A stretch of 46,643 bases of DNA from an uncultured Alphaproteobacteria bacterium (GTDB lineage: Bacteria > Pseudomonadota > Alphaproteobacteria > Methylaequorales > Methylaequoraceae), in assembly GCA_902522465.1 (NCBI GenBank), contig CABYVV010000011.1, positions 1-46,643 on the forward strand, in the 5' to 3' direction. Of this stretch, positions 36,741-44,943 are shown piece by piece (position 1 is the first letter of the stretch; the number at the start of each line of letters is the position of its first letter). The position numbers were made by a program, and so were the translations under genes. The notes beneath the pieces were generated by a model, which was given only the letters and a program-made list of their open reading frames with translations, was not told where the DNA came from and made no database searches.

Positions 36741-37829
36741 CTAGATTTTCAAATACTTCACTATTAACTCTGAAGGGTTTTTTTGGTTATCAAGCATTAA
36801 ATTTGAAAAGCGATCAAAATGTTTTAACTGTTCATTTTTTTTTTTTTCATTTGTTAAAAATTCATTCATTTTATAAATTAAATTATTGGTATTAAATTTT
36901 TCAAAAAGAAACTCTGGTATTATTTCTTTTCCGAAAATTATATTTATCATTGAAGCAAATTTTACTTTTACTAGTAATTTAAGTAATATTTTGGTTATCC
37001 AGTGTGTGTTGTAAAATACAATCGTTGGAGTTTTAAAATTAATTAACTCTAATGTAACTGATCCGGAGGCGGCAACAGCCAAAGAAGCTTCTTTCATAAG
37101 TTTTTCTTTAATTTTTAAATTTGTTTCAATGTTTACGTTTATAGGATCATGTAAGTTTCTGAATAAATCCTTGTGTTGATCATAGGTAAGAATGCATAAT
37201 TTATAACTTTTAAAAGACCTTTTTGATTTTTCAATAACAAATTTTAATTTTTTCATATTATTTTTAATTTCTATAGATCTTGAACCGGGCAAGAATACGA
37301 TTATTTTTTTCTTTTTTACTTTTTTAACTTGTTTAAAAAATATTTGATGACCTACGAATTTGGTATTTAAACCGTATTTCAAAAAAAACTTGGGTTCAAA
37401 TTTAAATAAAGTGAACATTTGATCATAAATTCCTGAAAATAGTTTTGCTCTATATGATTTCCACGCCCATACAGTGGGTGCAACATAATGAACAAATGAT
37501 GTCTTATTTCTTAAATTTTGTAATTTCTTAACAACTCTATAACTAAAACTAGGTGAATCTATTGTAATAATTAAATGTGGTTTGTATTCTTTAATTTTTT
37601 TTTCGATAAAATTCATAATTTTAATAAATTTAAATATTCTAATTAGCACCTCATAAATCCCAATTGCATTGAAATTTTTTATTGAAACCCAAGAATTTAT
37701 TCCCTCTTTTATCATCAATTCTCCTCCAATTCCTTTAATCTCGATTTCACGTCTTCTTTTTAAAACTTTAATTAGTTCTGATCCAAGGTAATCTCCAGAT
37801 GCTTCAGTAGCTAGAATTACAACTCTCAT
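36741..37829 (-). CDS. lpxB: Lipid-A-disaccharide synthase
   Basis: LpxB joins UDP-diacylglucosamine and lipid X into the lipid A disaccharide. The 362-residue protein has ATEASGDYLGSELI at the N-terminus, IGIYEVLIR, a region reading APTVWAWKSYRAK, FLPGSRSIEIKNN and AAVAASGSVTLELI-like text (SLAVAASGSVTLELI). It is the last gene of the long leftward envelope operon. A T13 run (36835-36847 on the given strand) encodes lysines near its C-terminus. Confidence 0.96.
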   Translation of the reverse strand: MRVVILATEASGDYLGSELIKVLKRRREIEIKGIGGELMIKEGINSWVSIKNFNAIGIYEVLIRIFKFIKIMNFIEKKIKEYKPHLIITIDSPSFSYRVVKKLQNLRNKTSFVHYVAPTVWAWKSYRAKLFSGIYDQMFTLFKFEPKFFLKYGLNTKFVGHQIFFKQVKKVKKKKIIVFLPGSRSIEIKNNMKKLKFVIEKSKRSFKSYKLCILTYDQHKDLFRNLHDPINVNIETNLKIKEKLMKEASLAVAASGSVTLELINFKTPTIVFYNTHWITKILLKLLVKVKFASMINIIFGKEIIPEFLFEKFNTNNLIYKMNEFLTNEKKKNEQLKHFDRFSNLMLDNQKNPSELIVKYLKI

Positions 37830-37833
37830 TTAA

Positions 37834-38646
37834 TTAAATTCCATATAAAAATATTTTATTTAAATTACAAAAATCTATTATCTCATTTTTATCTACAAAT
37901 AATGTTTTATTAGCTGTATATGCAATTCCTTCAATTGAGTTTGCCTTACAATTTTTTAAAGTTTTAAGACCTATTGTTGGCAAATCTACTTTCAAGTTTT
38001 GTTTTTTCTTAACCAATTTTATTAGAATATTATCTTTTGAATTATTTTTTAATAAAGAGCACGATTTAATTAAATAATCAGTTCCATGGATAGTTTCTAT
38101 CCCAATTACATTTCCATTTCCAATAACTAATGATTGACCAATATCAAATTTTGAGATTGTATCTAATATCAATTTACCCTTTTTTATATCTTGTTTATTA
38201 GTCTTTGATAAATTAGTTATTGTCTGATTTCCTTTTCCTAAAAAATTATTAGGCAAAATGTCCCTCATATCCAGAATAACGAATCCCATTTTCTGCAATT
38301 TATTTATTACAAAATTTAGTAAATAATTGTCACCACCATTTAATAATGTTTTTGTAAATTCTGGAATTAGTTTTATTGAATTTAAATCTGGTTTGATCTC
38401 ATAAATTTTTGGTCTGTAAAGATTTCCAATCATAATAATTTTCTTAAATCCATTTTTTTGCAACTTTTTAAGTTCTGTAATAACCTCACCAAAATTAATT
38501 ACTTTATGATTCTTCCTATTTATATTTTTAGGAATTGGATTTTTTTCAAAAGTAATGCAAAAAGTTGATATTTTTTTATTTTTAAAACTTTCTATTACTT
38601 GATTTGGTAAATCTCCACCACCTGCTAATATTATAATTTTTTTCAT
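37834..38646 (-). CDS. lpxI: UDP-2,3-diacylglucosamine pyrophosphatase LpxI
   Basis: LpxI hydrolyses UDP-2,3-diacylglucosamine to lipid X and replaces LpxH in most Alphaproteobacteria. The 270-residue protein starts with IIILAGGGDLPNQVIESF, has MIGNLYRPKIYEIKPDL and GGDNYLLN, and ends with the AYTANKTLFVDK region. Its place between lpxA and lpxB supports the call. It is 4 bp from lpxB. Confidence 0.94.
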   Translation of the reverse strand: MKKIIILAGGGDLPNQVIESFKNKKISTFCITFEKNPIPKNINRKNHKVINFGEVITELKKLQKNGFKKIIMIGNLYRPKIYEIKPDLNSIKLIPEFTKTLLNGGDNYLLNFVINKLQKMGFVILDMRDILPNNFLGKGNQTITNLSKTNKQDIKKGKLILDTISKFDIGQSLVIGNGNVIGIETIHGTDYLIKSCSLLKNNSKDNILIKLVKKKQNLKVDLPTIGLKTLKNCKANSIEGIAYTANKTLFVDKNEIIDFCNLNKIFLYGI

Positions 38647-38655
38647 TTTCTAATA

Positions 38656-39432
38656 TTAAGGTGAGCAGAATGACCTTTTTGTTTCACTTTCCAAGAAACT
38701 TAAAATTTTATTTATTGTATAATAATTATATTTTGTTTTTTTGATCTTTTTTAAACGGTAATCCAATGTTTTTTCTGTACTATAAAAAAGATATTTAAAT
38801 AATTTTCTAAGTTCATTTATTTCTTTTTTTTCATAATTACTTCTTTTCAAACCCACCAAATTTAAACCACTTAATTTCGCTCTATTTCCCATGACGGTTG
38901 TAAATGGCACTACATCTGCTGTAACTCCTGACATTCCTCCTATCATTGAACCTTCACCTATTCTACTAAATTGGTGGATTGCACTCAATGCACCGACTAC
39001 AACGTTTTTCTCAACTATAACATGACCAGCTAGCGTCGAATGATTTGCAAAAATGACATTGTCATTTATTATGCAGTCATGAGCAATATGAGTTCCAATC
39101 ATGAGCAAGCAATTGTTTCCAACAGTTGTAACTCCCCCTCCTCCTAAAGTTCCTAGATTAATAGTTACATATTCTCTAATTTTGCAATTTTGCCCGACAA
39201 AGATTTTAGTCTTTTCACCTTTATATTTTAAATCTTGTGGTGTTGATCCAATAGTTGCAAAAGAAAATATTTCAGAACCTCTACTAATTACGGTATTTCC
39301 ATCTATCACAACATGACTATGAAGTTTGCAATCATCTTCAATAATAACATTTTCTCCTATATAACAAAAAGGACCTATCTTTACATTTTTACCTAATTTA
39401 GAATTCTTATGAATGACTGAATTACTATTCAT
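38656..39432 (-). CDS. lpxA: UDP-N-acetylglucosamine acyltransferase LpxA
   Basis: LpxA catalyses the first step of lipid A synthesis. The 258-residue protein is mostly a left-handed beta-helix of hexapeptide repeats (about 1-190). The active-site histidine region MIGTHIAHDCIIND is present, and the tail is helical. The ATG at 39432 is preceded by the longest non-coding gap of the window, with a TATAAT on this strand 12 bp upstream, so an internal promoter for lpxA-lpxI-lpxB is possible. Confidence 0.96.
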   Translation of the reverse strand: MNSNSVIHKNSKLGKNVKIGPFCYIGENVIIEDDCKLHSHVVIDGNTVISRGSEIFSFATIGSTPQDLKYKGEKTKIFVGQNCKIREYVTINLGTLGGGGVTTVGNNCLLMIGTHIAHDCIINDNVIFANHSTLAGHVIVEKNVVVGALSAIHQFSRIGEGSMIGGMSGVTADVVPFTTVMGNRAKLSGLNLVGLKRSNYEKKEINELRKLFKYLFYSTEKTLDYRLKKIKKTKYNYYTINKILSFLESETKRSFCSP

Positions 39433-39500
39433 AATATCTTATAAATTATAATATAAACTCAAACAAATAATAAATAATTACAAATTATTACAAATAAATA
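39433..39500 (-). promoter_or_regulatory. AT-only spacer upstream of lpxA, possible internal promoter
   Basis: This 68 bp spacer is the longest non-coding stretch in the window and is almost entirely A and T. On the minus strand a TATAAT lies at 39450-39445, 12 bp before the lpxA ATG, but no good -35 sits at normal spacing. Two copies of ATTACAAAT (39477-39485 and 39487-39495) repeat with a 10 bp period, about one helical turn. No G+C hairpin of terminator type is seen. In such AT-rich DNA the -10 match may be chance. Confidence 0.3.
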
Positions 39501-39950
39501 TTAAATATAATTTATAATAGCTGATACTTCAGCTTCAGCAACTAGTTCATCATTAACGAATGAAGAACATTTAAATTTCCATATGTTTTTAATGTTTTGT
39601 TTCTTTTCTACTTTATTATACAAGGTATCTCCAGGACAAACAGGCTTTCTGAATTTAGCTTTATCAACTGTAAGTAAATAGACAGAGATATTTTCTTGAT
39701 TTTTTTTTAAGCTAAACATAACTAAAGTTCCAGCTGATTGAGCCATTGATTCAATGATTAGCGCTCCTGGCATAACCGACATGGATTCAAAATGACCTTG
39801 AAAAAAATTTTCGTTAAATGTAACATTTTTAATACCTGTTGCACTTTTTTCAGGTTCTATATCAATCAATTTATCTATTAATAGAAATGGATACCTGTGT
39901 GGTATTAATTTTTTAATATCTTCAATATTCAGTTCATTTTTTTTTTCCAT
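39501..39950 (-). CDS. fabZ: 3-hydroxyacyl-[ACP] dehydratase FabZ
   Basis: FabZ dehydrates 3-hydroxyacyl-ACP in fatty acid elongation. The 149-residue hot-dog protein has PHRYPFLLIDKL near the start and the catalytic block FFQGHFESMSVMPGALIIES with its histidine and glutamate. It competes with LpxA for 3-hydroxyacyl-ACP, and its place between lpxD and lpxA is conserved. It overlaps lpxD by 17 bp. A GAGG at 39955-39958 (minus strand), 4 bp before the ATG, could serve as a ribosome-binding site. Confidence 0.96.
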   Translation of the reverse strand: MEKKNELNIEDIKKLIPHRYPFLLIDKLIDIEPEKSATGIKNVTFNENFFQGHFESMSVMPGALIIESMAQSAGTLVMFSLKKNQENISVYLLTVDKAKFRKPVCPGDTLYNKVEKKQNIKNIWKFKCSSFVNDELVAEAEVSAIINYI

Positions 39951-40941
39951 ATTTCCTCAAGTTTTTTAAAATAATAGTATTTCTATGCCAGTCTTGAATT
40001 TTTTCAGATGGATATCCCGCAATTACATTGTTGTCTTCTATATCTTTCATTACGCCAGTTTTAGCAGCAATTGTCACATTATTTCCAATTTTAATATGTC
40101 CACTAATTCCAACTTGTCCTCCAATTATAACATTGTTGCCAATGGTAGTACTACCTGAAATTCCAGTCATTGCGGCAATTATGCAATTATTTCCTAATTT
40201 AACATTATGACCAAGATGAACTATATTATCAATCATACATGAATCACCTATTTCTGTATCACCAATTGATCCTCTATCAACAGTTGAATTAGCACCAATT
40301 TCAACATCATTACCTACAATCACTCGACCAAGTTGAGGTATTTTTTTAAAATTATTTTTATTCATGATGAAGCCAAATCCTTCACTCCCTAACTTAACTC
40401 CTTGATAAATTTTTACATTATTTCCTATAAGAGAAAAATAAATAGAAACATTATCACCAATTAAAGAATTTCTTCCAATTACAACTCCAGGACCTATTAT
40501 TGTATTATATCCTATTTCTGATTTTTCACCAATTTTTGCACTTTTGTGAATAAAAGAACTATCTGATACTTTTATGGATCTATCAACTTTTTTTAATTTG
40601 TGTTTGTCTGAAAAAAAAAAACTTGGATATTCTGTGTTTGGGTAGAATAAGGAAGCTACTTTAGCCATATCAAAATGAGGGTTAGTGGAGAAAATTAAAT
40701 TTTTTTTTTTTTCATTCAAACCTTCTTTATCATTAGTGATAAAAGCACCAGCTTTAGATTTGTTAAAGTATTCTTTGTATTTATTAACCAGAAAACAAAT
40801 TTCAGAAGAATTTGCATGTTCTATAGTAGAAATATCTTTAATTATTTTATTCTTATCTCCATGCAAGTCGCAACCAATCTTGTTAGAAATACATTCTAAT
40901 GTAAAAGGTCCTTTATTATCGTAGAATGAATGATCAACCAA
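39934..40941 (-). CDS. lpxD: UDP-3-O-acylglucosamine N-acyltransferase LpxD
   Basis: LpxD adds the second acyl chain to the lipid A precursor. The 335-residue protein has a uridine-binding N-terminal domain (NKGPFTLECISNKIGCDL) and a long hexapeptide-repeat beta-helix with the active-site region VHLGHNVKLGNN. The start appears to be TTG at 40941: the frame has a stop 15 bp upstream, and there is no ATG near the family's normal N-terminus. A T13 run at 40700-40712 (given strand) encodes lysines in the N-terminal domain. Confidence 0.95.
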   Translation of the reverse strand: MVDHSFYDNKGPFTLECISNKIGCDLHGDKNKIIKDISTIEHANSSEICFLVNKYKEYFNKSKAGAFITNDKEGLNEKKKNLIFSTNPHFDMAKVASLFYPNTEYPSFFFSDKHKLKKVDRSIKVSDSSFIHKSAKIGEKSEIGYNTIIGPGVVIGRNSLIGDNVSIYFSLIGNNVKIYQGVKLGSEGFGFIMNKNNFKKIPQLGRVIVGNDVEIGANSTVDRGSIGDTEIGDSCMIDNIVHLGHNVKLGNNCIIAAMTGISGSTTIGNNVIIGGQVGISGHIKIGNNVTIAAKTGVMKDIEDNNVIAGYPSEKIQDWHRNTIILKNLRKYGKKK

Positions 40942-40958
40942 TTCACAATTCCATTAAA

Positions 40959-41513
40959 TTATTTTCCAAGTGAAATTTTAGGGAGAACTTTGTTAAGTTC
41001 CTTAATAGCATCGTCAGTGAGGTCTATATCTTTTCCAACTAAAATCACTTGACTTTTTGCAAGTACAAGATTCAAATTTTTTGTATTCGCAATAATTGAC
41101 AAAACATCAACCAATGCTCCTTGAATTTTATTTGTAGATCTCTCAAATGAAGACTCGAATTTTTTTGCTTCATTAGCTTGCTTTTGCTTCAATTCATTTA
41201 TTTTTTTTCCAAGAGCCTTAACTTTCTCAGCGTATGCCTCTTTTGACAAAACATTCTTTTGCTTTAAAAGTTCGCTTTCTTCATCTCGTATAACATCCTC
41301 TTGTTTTGTAAAAGTATTTCTGTGTTTTCTTCTTACATCCTCAAATTGATCAACTAAACTTTGATAGGCTTTAGATTGTGCAAGTATTTTTTTCATATCA
41401 ACGACACCAATATTTGTACTAGATGTCGCGGGTTTGTTGATAACTTTAGTTTCTTGGGCATGTAAATTAGCGAAAAGTAAACAAAGTCCTAATATAATTG
41501 ACAAGTATTTCAT
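40959..41513 (-). CDS. skp: OmpH/Skp-family periplasmic chaperone
   Basis: The 184-residue exported protein has a signal peptide (about 1-19, cleavage likely after LHA). The mature region is highly charged and helical (about 60-130), with the KLGKKINELKQKQ-type pattern forming the long tentacles of Skp. Skp holds outer-membrane proteins in the periplasm on their way to BamA, whose gene is just upstream in the operon. A strong AAGGAG ribosome-binding site precedes the ATG, which is unusual for this window and may mean higher expression. Confidence 0.92.
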   Translation of the reverse strand: MKYLSIILGLCLLFANLHAQETKVINKPATSSTNIGVVDMKKILAQSKAYQSLVDQFEDVRRKHRNTFTKQEDVIRDEESELLKQKNVLSKEAYAEKVKALGKKINELKQKQANEAKKFESSFERSTNKIQGALVDVLSIIANTKNLNLVLAKSQVILVGKDIDLTDDAIKELNKVLPKISLGK

Positions 41514-41517
41514 ATTT

Positions 41518-41523
41518 CTCCTT
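41518..41523 (-). promoter_or_regulatory. Strong Shine-Dalgarno site for skp
   Basis: On the minus strand the sequence AAGGAG lies 4 bp before the skp ATG. It is the clearest ribosome-binding site I found next to any start in the window, where most genes have none or start by overlap with the previous gene. Confidence 0.7.
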
Positions 41524-41531
41524 ATAAATAT

Positions 41532-43883
41532 TTAATATGTTGTACCAAAACTAAACCTAAAAATCTCTTTTTTATCATAATTTTCTTTTAAAAATGGTTT
41601 CGAAAGGAAAACTTTTACTGGTCCAAAGGGAGAAATCCATGTTAGTCCAACTCCAGCTGCTGCCCTTAAATTAGTTTCGTCTTTTATTGATGAACCAGTT
41701 CCGTTTGTATTATAAATAGTACCAATATCGACGAAAGCCAAACCACTCAATCCTAAGTCATCTGGAAGTCCTAAAGGAAAATTTAATTCATTTCTAGCCA
41801 AATAATAAATTTCTCCACCTAATGAATCACCAGTTCCTATGTCTCTTGGACCAATACCTAAATTCTTAAACCCTCTAATTCTATCTCCATTTAAAAAGAA
41901 TCTATCATTAATTTTAACTTCTTTTATAGAAGCAATATAACCAGCTTCTAGGAATGAACCTAAAAAGAATCCAGCTGAATCAGTAAATCTGTAAAAGTTT
42001 GCTATTTTTAATTCAGTTTGAAAATGTTCAGAGTCACCAATTAATCCATAATAATCAAAATCTAGTCTGACTCTCACTCCATCTGTTGGATTTAGCCTAT
42101 CATTGAGTTTATCATATTGAAATGCCTGTCCAATAATTGAATTGGTTCTTTTGCCTTCTTGTTCTCGGATCAATAAGGATGTATTATTATCAATATCATG
42201 GATCTTATCTCTCCTAAGTGTATAGCTAGAGATATGTCTGAGATTATCAATGATTTCGTAACCACTCCTCAATTTAAAACCAATTATGTTTTGTTTGTAT
42301 CCACTATATGTTTTATTATTTCTTCTAATGTTAAAAATATCAACTCCGAACGCCACATCTGAATCAAGGAAATACGGATCTGTATAACTTAAATCAATTG
42401 ATGAACGTCTTGTAGAAAGTCCAAGATCTAATGCTATTTCTTTCGCTTGTCCGAAAGCGTTGGATTCTTTTATTCCAATATTACCCAGTGCACCATCAAG
42501 TGAAGAAAAACCAGCACCTACAGAAAACTCACCAGTTGATCGTTCTATTACTTCGATGTCAACTGTTGATTTATTAGTTCCGCTTAATTCATCAACTTTA
42601 AGATTTACATTTTCAAATAATCCGGAAGATCTTAGGTTCTTTTCACTTTGTCTTAATTTTAAAGAACTAAATGGATCTCCTTCTACAAGCTCAACCTCTC
42701 TTCTAATTACTTTATCCTCAGTTTTAATATTTCCTGTAATATTTATACGATCAATATATATTTTTGAACCCTGATCAATATCAAAGGTTATGTCAATTAG
42801 TTGTCCCCCTATTTTTTTAATTCTTGGAATAACCTCTACGAATGCATATCCAATTTCAGCTGTAACCTCGTTAATTTTTTTTATAGATTTATCAATATCA
42901 TCAGAACTATACCAATCACCAGACTCAAATGACAAAAAATCTGATAATTGCTTGGATGAGAGTTTTTTTATAGATGACCTTACACCAAGTTTATTAACTT
43001 TGTATCTTTTACCCTCAGATAAATTAAAATTTACAATAAAATCTTTTTTATTTTTTACTAGGCTAGAATTCGCTGAGATTACTCTAAAATCAATATAACC
43101 ATTTTTATAATAATATTCTTTTAGTAAATCTTTATCATAATTAATTCTGTCTCTATCAAATCTGTCGTTAGATCCCCAAAATTCATACCATCTAAATTCC
43201 GATGATGAAATCACATCTCTAAGTGTTGAATCTGAAAAAACTTGGTTGTTTATGAAATTAATTTTTTTTATTGTAGCTTCCTTTCCTTCAAATACTTCGA
43301 AAACCAAATTAACTCTATTTTGATCCAATCTAATATATTTTGGTTCAACAAAAGTGGAAAAATAACCTCCCCTTTTGTATATAGTCTGAATTTTTTTTAC
43401 ATCGTTTTTTATAACATCAGTAGAATAGACACTTCTTGCTTTAGACTCTAGCTCTGCTAAAATTAGTTCATCAGATATTTCACTATTACCCTCAATAGAA
43501 ATTTGATCAATTAATGGATTCTCTTTAACAGTTATAAAAATAGTATTATCTTTTTTAAAAATATTAACATTTTCAAAATATCCGGTTTTGTAAAGATTTT
43601 TAATTGCATAACTAAGATCTTTTGGTTTAGTGTTATCGATGTCTATCAGAGAATCTCTAATTACAACAGACGAATCAAGGCGAGTATTTCCCTGGACTAC
43701 GATTTGATTCTGCCTAGGAATCACAATTGGGTTTTTTTCTTCCTTAACTTGATTTTTATTGTAATATTTATTTGAGTAGCTAGATGATGGACTTGCTGGA
43801 GAGTTTTCTTGACCAAAAGAATCTTTAAATAAAAAAATACTACTTAATAGTAAAAGAAATGAAAAAGATTTAAGAAAACACAC
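41532..43883 (-). CDS. bamA: Outer-membrane protein assembly factor BamA
   Basis: The 783-residue protein has an N-terminal signal peptide (about 1-24, cleavage before QENS), a polar linker, then five POTRA domains over roughly 60-430 (for example IVVQGNTRLDSSVV and IDQISIEGNSEI), and a 16-strand barrel. The barrel carries the conserved region DGVRVRLDFDYYG and the RGF motif in DRIRGFKNLGIGPRD. It ends in an aromatic residue (RFSFGTTY), as barrel proteins do. BamA inserts outer-membrane proteins. The start is a GTG at 43883, five bases after the rseP stop, and gives the signal peptide directly. Confidence 0.97.
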   Translation of the reverse strand: MCFLKSFSFLLLLSSIFLFKDSFGQENSPASPSSSYSNKYYNKNQVKEEKNPIVIPRQNQIVVQGNTRLDSSVVIRDSLIDIDNTKPKDLSYAIKNLYKTGYFENVNIFKKDNTIFITVKENPLIDQISIEGNSEISDELILAELESKARSVYSTDVIKNDVKKIQTIYKRGGYFSTFVEPKYIRLDQNRVNLVFEVFEGKEATIKKINFINNQVFSDSTLRDVISSSEFRWYEFWGSNDRFDRDRINYDKDLLKEYYYKNGYIDFRVISANSSLVKNKKDFIVNFNLSEGKRYKVNKLGVRSSIKKLSSKQLSDFLSFESGDWYSSDDIDKSIKKINEVTAEIGYAFVEVIPRIKKIGGQLIDITFDIDQGSKIYIDRINITGNIKTEDKVIRREVELVEGDPFSSLKLRQSEKNLRSSGLFENVNLKVDELSGTNKSTVDIEVIERSTGEFSVGAGFSSLDGALGNIGIKESNAFGQAKEIALDLGLSTRRSSIDLSYTDPYFLDSDVAFGVDIFNIRRNNKTYSGYKQNIIGFKLRSGYEIIDNLRHISSYTLRRDKIHDIDNNTSLLIREQEGKRTNSIIGQAFQYDKLNDRLNPTDGVRVRLDFDYYGLIGDSEHFQTELKIANFYRFTDSAGFFLGSFLEAGYIASIKEVKINDRFFLNGDRIRGFKNLGIGPRDIGTGDSLGGEIYYLARNELNFPLGLPDDLGLSGLAFVDIGTIYNTNGTGSSIKDETNLRAAAGVGLTWISPFGPVKVFLSKPFLKENYDKKEIFRFSFGTTY

Positions 43884-43888
43884 TATAT

Positions 43889-44938
43889 TTACTCAAAAAA
43901 CCTTGCGATATCGTTGTAAGTTGCGAATACCATCAGTGAAATCAGCACAATAAAACCAAAAGTATGAGCTAATTCTAAATATTTTCTTTTAAGTGGAGCA
44001 CCATTTACAAATTCAACAAAATTTAAAAGTAAATGCCCCCCATCCAGCATAGGAATAGGAAATAAATTTATTAAACCCAGATTTAACGATATAATCATCA
44101 TGAACCAAAGCGTACTGTGCAAACCTTTACTCCAAAAATCTGCAGATAGTTCTGCAATTCTTATTGGACCTCCAAGTTCATCTGTCCCTCTTGAACCTGT
44201 AAGAATTTCATAAACTCCTACAAGGGTAGCTTGGGTGAAATAAACTATCTGATTGAATGATTCTACAATTGAATCAGGTAGATTTAATTTTTTATTTTCA
44301 ATTGTTCCCCTAACACCAATTTTTTTATCAATAACGTCTACTTTAATTTCATTTACAATTCCGTTTCTACTGTAAAGTAAATTTACAAAACTATCATTTT
44401 TTTTCTCTATAAATATTCTCAATTCACTAAATTTTTCAATTTTATTACCATCAACCTCCAAAATCAAATCGCCTTCCTTTAAACCTGATTTATAAGCAGG
44501 CTTGTTATTTTCAACAGAACTTATAATTGGTTTGTCAAGTGAAATACCAAAATAAGAATTTATGAAGATTAAAAGAAGAAAAGAAAACAAAAAGTTTGCA
44601 GCTGGACCAGCAAATAAAATCATTGACCTTTGCGAAACAGATTTTTCATGAAATGATTCTTCTATATTAATTTTAGTTGACTCATCTTTTTTACTACTAG
44701 CTTCATCAAGATCTCCGTGCATTTTGACATAACCACCGAGCGGTATAAGAGAAAATTTCCAACGTGTACCAGAGCTATCAGTATACCCAAAAATCTCTTT
44801 ACCAAATCCAACTGAAAATACTTCTACTTTTACTCCATTTTTTCTAGCTACTAAATAATGACCAAGTTCATGAACAAAAACAAGTATTGTTAGGATTATG
44901 ATAAAAGGAAAAATATTATTAATTATTAAATCTAGCAT
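43889..44938 (-). CDS. rseP: RseP/MmpA-type site-2 zinc metalloprotease
   Basis: This intramembrane metalloprotease of 349 residues has HELGH at 23-27 in the first transmembrane helix (H23, E24, H27), one PDZ domain in the middle (about 125-200), and the second metal-binding region NLFPIPMLDGGHLL near the C-terminus. RseP-type enzymes cleave anti-sigma factors or membrane remnants. I chose the ATG at 44938 over a TTG 9 bp upstream that overlaps the dxr stop. It sits between dxr and bamA as is typical. Confidence 0.96.
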   Translation of the reverse strand: MLDLIINNIFPFIIILTILVFVHELGHYLVARKNGVKVEVFSVGFGKEIFGYTDSSGTRWKFSLIPLGGYVKMHGDLDEASSKKDESTKINIEESFHEKSVSQRSMILFAGPAANFLFSFLLLIFINSYFGISLDKPIISSVENNKPAYKSGLKEGDLILEVDGNKIEKFSELRIFIEKKNDSFVNLLYSRNGIVNEIKVDVIDKKIGVRGTIENKKLNLPDSIVESFNQIVYFTQATLVGVYEILTGSRGTDELGGPIRIAELSADFWSKGLHSTLWFMMIISLNLGLINLFPIPMLDGGHLLLNFVEFVNGAPLKRKYLELAHTFGFIVLISLMVFATYNDIARFFE

Positions 44939-44943
44939 CGTTA

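Noticed and set aside
36737-36800. Possible terminator between gltA and lpxB (a T7 run at about 36779-36785)
   Set aside because: The T-run lies inside the lpxB coding end and no complementary G+C stem precedes it.
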